DNA of 64,000 nucleotides, from contig NZ_CAAJGK010000043.1 of NCBI RefSeq assembly GCF_900996245.1, positions 1 to 64,000 of the forward strand. Direction: 5' to 3'. Shown here piece by piece: positions 62,792-64,000 of the stretch. Both the position numbers and the translations under genes were made by a program. The stretch's first letter is position 1; every line of letters starts with the position of its first letter. The notes beneath the pieces are model-generated. The model worked only from the letters and a program-made list of their open reading frames with translations, was not told the DNA's origin and made no database searches. The stretch comes from Paraburkholderia sp. BCC1886. Its GTDB lineage: Bacteria; Pseudomonadota; Gammaproteobacteria; Burkholderiales; Burkholderiaceae.

Positions 62792-63475
62792 TCAGTTGAG
62801 AGGTTGAGTGGATCTCTGTTGCCATGCCATCCACAGCAGCACGGCAACCGGCAAGACAATCGCGGGAAATGAAAACCGGGTATAGGCAAGCGCGCCGCCG
62901 ATCGCGCCGAGCGCGAAGCCGAGCATCGCCGCGAGCGTCGATTTGAGGCGGCTGCTTACCTGCCGGGCGTGGTCGCCCTGCGTGCCACGATGCAGCAGTT
63001 CGACCACGTCGAGCACGATCTGCGTGACATTGCCGGTCATGACCGTGTTCGGCAGCCCGGGGCTTTGCAGCAACTTGCCGCGCGCGTTCTGCACGCCCAT
63101 TGCCGTCGTGCCGAGCACGCCGCACAGGAGCACCATCGGCGCGCTCGCATCCGTGACCGGCAGCGCGAGCGCGCCCGTCACGAGGAACGACACGAGCAGC
63201 GCGGCCTGCAACAGATACAACGCGCTCGACGCATCGGCCGGATGGCGGCGCTCGAGAAACTTGAAGAACACACTGGACAGCACGATGCCGACGATAAACG
63301 ACGGAAACGCCAGCAGCTTGAGCAGCACGCCCTGACCCACGCCGGCGACTTCGGCGCCGATCAGCACGAAGTTGCCCGTGACGTGCGCGGTAAAAAGGCC
63401 GAACAACGCGACGAAACCCACCGTGTCGACGTAACCGGCAATCAACGCGAGAAGCGTGTCTTCGTAGCGCTTCAT
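62792..63475 (-). CDS. DUF1275/YoaK-family membrane protein
   Basis: A 227-residue inner-membrane protein with about six helices. The family pattern is LALIAGYVDTVGFVALFGLF, then AHVTGNFVLIGAE, and MGVQNARGKLLQSPGLPNTV followed by MTGNVTQ. The family is thought to be transporters of unknown substrate. The stop lies 13 bases before the glyoxalase-like gene. A start further upstream is possible, but 63475 fits the family. Confidence 0.88.
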   Translation of the reverse strand: MKRYEDTLLALIAGYVDTVGFVALFGLFTAHVTGNFVLIGAEVAGVGQGVLLKLLAFPSFIVGIVLSSVFFKFLERRHPADASSALYLLQAALLVSFLVTGALALPVTDASAPMVLLCGVLGTTAMGVQNARGKLLQSPGLPNTVMTGNVTQIVLDVVELLHRGTQGDHARQVSSRLKSTLAAMLGFALGAIGGALAYTRFSFPAIVLPVAVLLWMAWQQRSTQPLN

Positions 63476-63515
63476 GTTGCGTCCGCCGTCGCGGCGCCGA
63501 GGTACACGGCGCGCA

Positions 63516-63767
63516 TCAATTGCCCTCCTTCGCCGCATCTGCCTTGCGCACCGGCGGATTCGCAGGCGGATTCGCAGACGGCTGCACCGCCGGCACCGTG
63601 GTCTGCGCAGAAAGCTGCGCCTTGACCACCGGAATCGCGTGCTCGCCGAGCACCATGCCGAGCAGACCGGCTAGCGCGATGAGCGGCGGCGCCGGCGATT
63701 GCACTTTCAGCAGCCAGTAAAGCAGGCCGACGCCGAATCCGACGCCCAGTGAAACGATGTAGCCCAT
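63516..63767 (-). CDS. XapX (DUF1427) small membrane protein
   Basis: An 83-residue protein with two short hydrophobic helices (MGYIVSLGVGFGVGLLYWLL, PPLIALAGLLGMVLGEHAIP), typical of XapX domain proteins, and a Pro/Ala-rich carboxyl tail of about 30 residues that is longer than usual. Function is unknown; the family often sits near HD-domain or hydrolase genes, as here. Confidence 0.85.
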   Translation of the reverse strand: MGYIVSLGVGFGVGLLYWLLKVQSPAPPLIALAGLLGMVLGEHAIPVVKAQLSAQTTVPAVQPSANPPANPPVRKADAAKEGN

Positions 63768-63793
63768 GCCGTTCTTCCTTCCTCTAACCTTCG

Positions 63794-64000
63794 TCAGTTC
63801 GCCCAGTTGGAGCCGAGCACCAGCCCGCAGAAATTCAGCCGGCGATAATCCGGATCCCACCGGTCCAGTACATCGGCGTTCACGCTGCCGAACGTCGTCT
63901 CGGGCCGCTGCGCCATACCGAGCGCGTACGCTTCGAGCAACTTCTCCTTGAAGCCCGATTCGCGCGGATACGTCCGCACGATCTCGTCTCTCTGCTGCGC
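63794..64000 (-). CDS. HD-domain hydrolase (carboxyl-terminal part, cut by window edge)
   Basis: Only the last 68 codons are inside the window; the frame continues upstream of 64000 without a stop. It reads DEIVRTYPRESGFKEKLLEA, then QRPETTFGSVNADVLDRWDP and a final LVLGSNWAN. This fits the carboxyl end of HD-domain phosphohydrolases of the cyanamide-hydratase-like branch, but the catalytic HD motif is outside. It is the first visible gene of the run leading to XapX, DUF1275 and the rest. Confidence 0.6.
   Translation of the reverse strand, partial: AQQRDEIVRTYPRESGFKEKLLEAYALGMAQRPETTFGSVNADVLDRWDPDYRRLNFCGLVLGSNWAN

Overview
This is a gene-dense, GC-rich stretch of a beta-proteobacterial chromosome. 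The gene complement points to Burkholderiaceae, most likely Paraburkholderia or Burkholderia: a Burkholderia-type trimeric porin, a BPSL1445-like SYLF lipoprotein, DUF2844/DUF3443 and DUF3331 proteins, an HU protein with a Lys/Ala-rich arm, and a phasin. I see no rRNA, tRNA, CRISPR array, insertion sequence or prophage.

Layout. 1-2.0 kb: a secreted Gly/His-rich repeat protein. 2.6-13.6 kb: mostly plus-strand housekeeping or stress genes (SDR enzyme, LysR with a divergent quinone reductase, CorA/ZntB-like channel, SYLF lipoprotein, SulP transporter, a degenerate receiver protein, YbaK, a YihY/BrkB protein with an unusual tail, porin). 13.8-18.2 kb: a minus-strand operon for circularly permuted ATP-grasp, alpha-E, transglutaminase-like protein and the proteasome homologue Anbu. 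18.6-28.8 kb: HU, MocR regulator with a divergent AhpD-like gene, POT and OprD-type transporters, PanE-like reductase, and a nucleoside-salvage operon (nucleoside hydrolase, cdd) headed by a decayed nupC. 28.8-34.1 kb: an EmrAB/NodT tripartite efflux operon with two tandem MarR genes; all three promoters carry the same palindrome. 34.2-38.2 kb: IclR, a polar amino-acid ABC importer and HutG. 38.3-47.2 kb: a second ATP-grasp/alpha-E/transglutaminase operon, here with ATP-grasp and alpha-E fused and with a 1167-residue transglutaminase-DUF2126 protein, next to a divergent zinc metallopeptidase. 47.3-57.4 kb: DUF3443/DUF2844 pair, phasin, small secreted proteins, and a MerR/ECF-sigma/DUF2878 group. 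57.5-64 kb: a minus-strand run of HD-domain protein, XapX, DUF1275, secreted glyoxalase-like protein, alginate-export-type porin, cyclic-nucleotide-binding FAD reductase and MBL hydrolase.

How the parts fit. The outstanding theme is two paralogous amidoligase-type systems 20 kb apart. One is coupled to Anbu, the other to a giant transglutaminase and (by position) a zinc-ribbon metallopeptidase. The comparative-genomics literature predicts that such clusters make and remove an amide- or peptide-linked modification, but their product and substrate remain largely uncharacterised, so this is the best candidate for an undescribed system here. A second lead is the DUF3443 lipoprotein, whose two DTG/DSG motifs and intervening pattern look like a pepsin-type aspartic peptidase.

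All calls come from reading the sequence. No database search, structure prediction or expression data was available, so family names rest on recognised motifs and remembered families.
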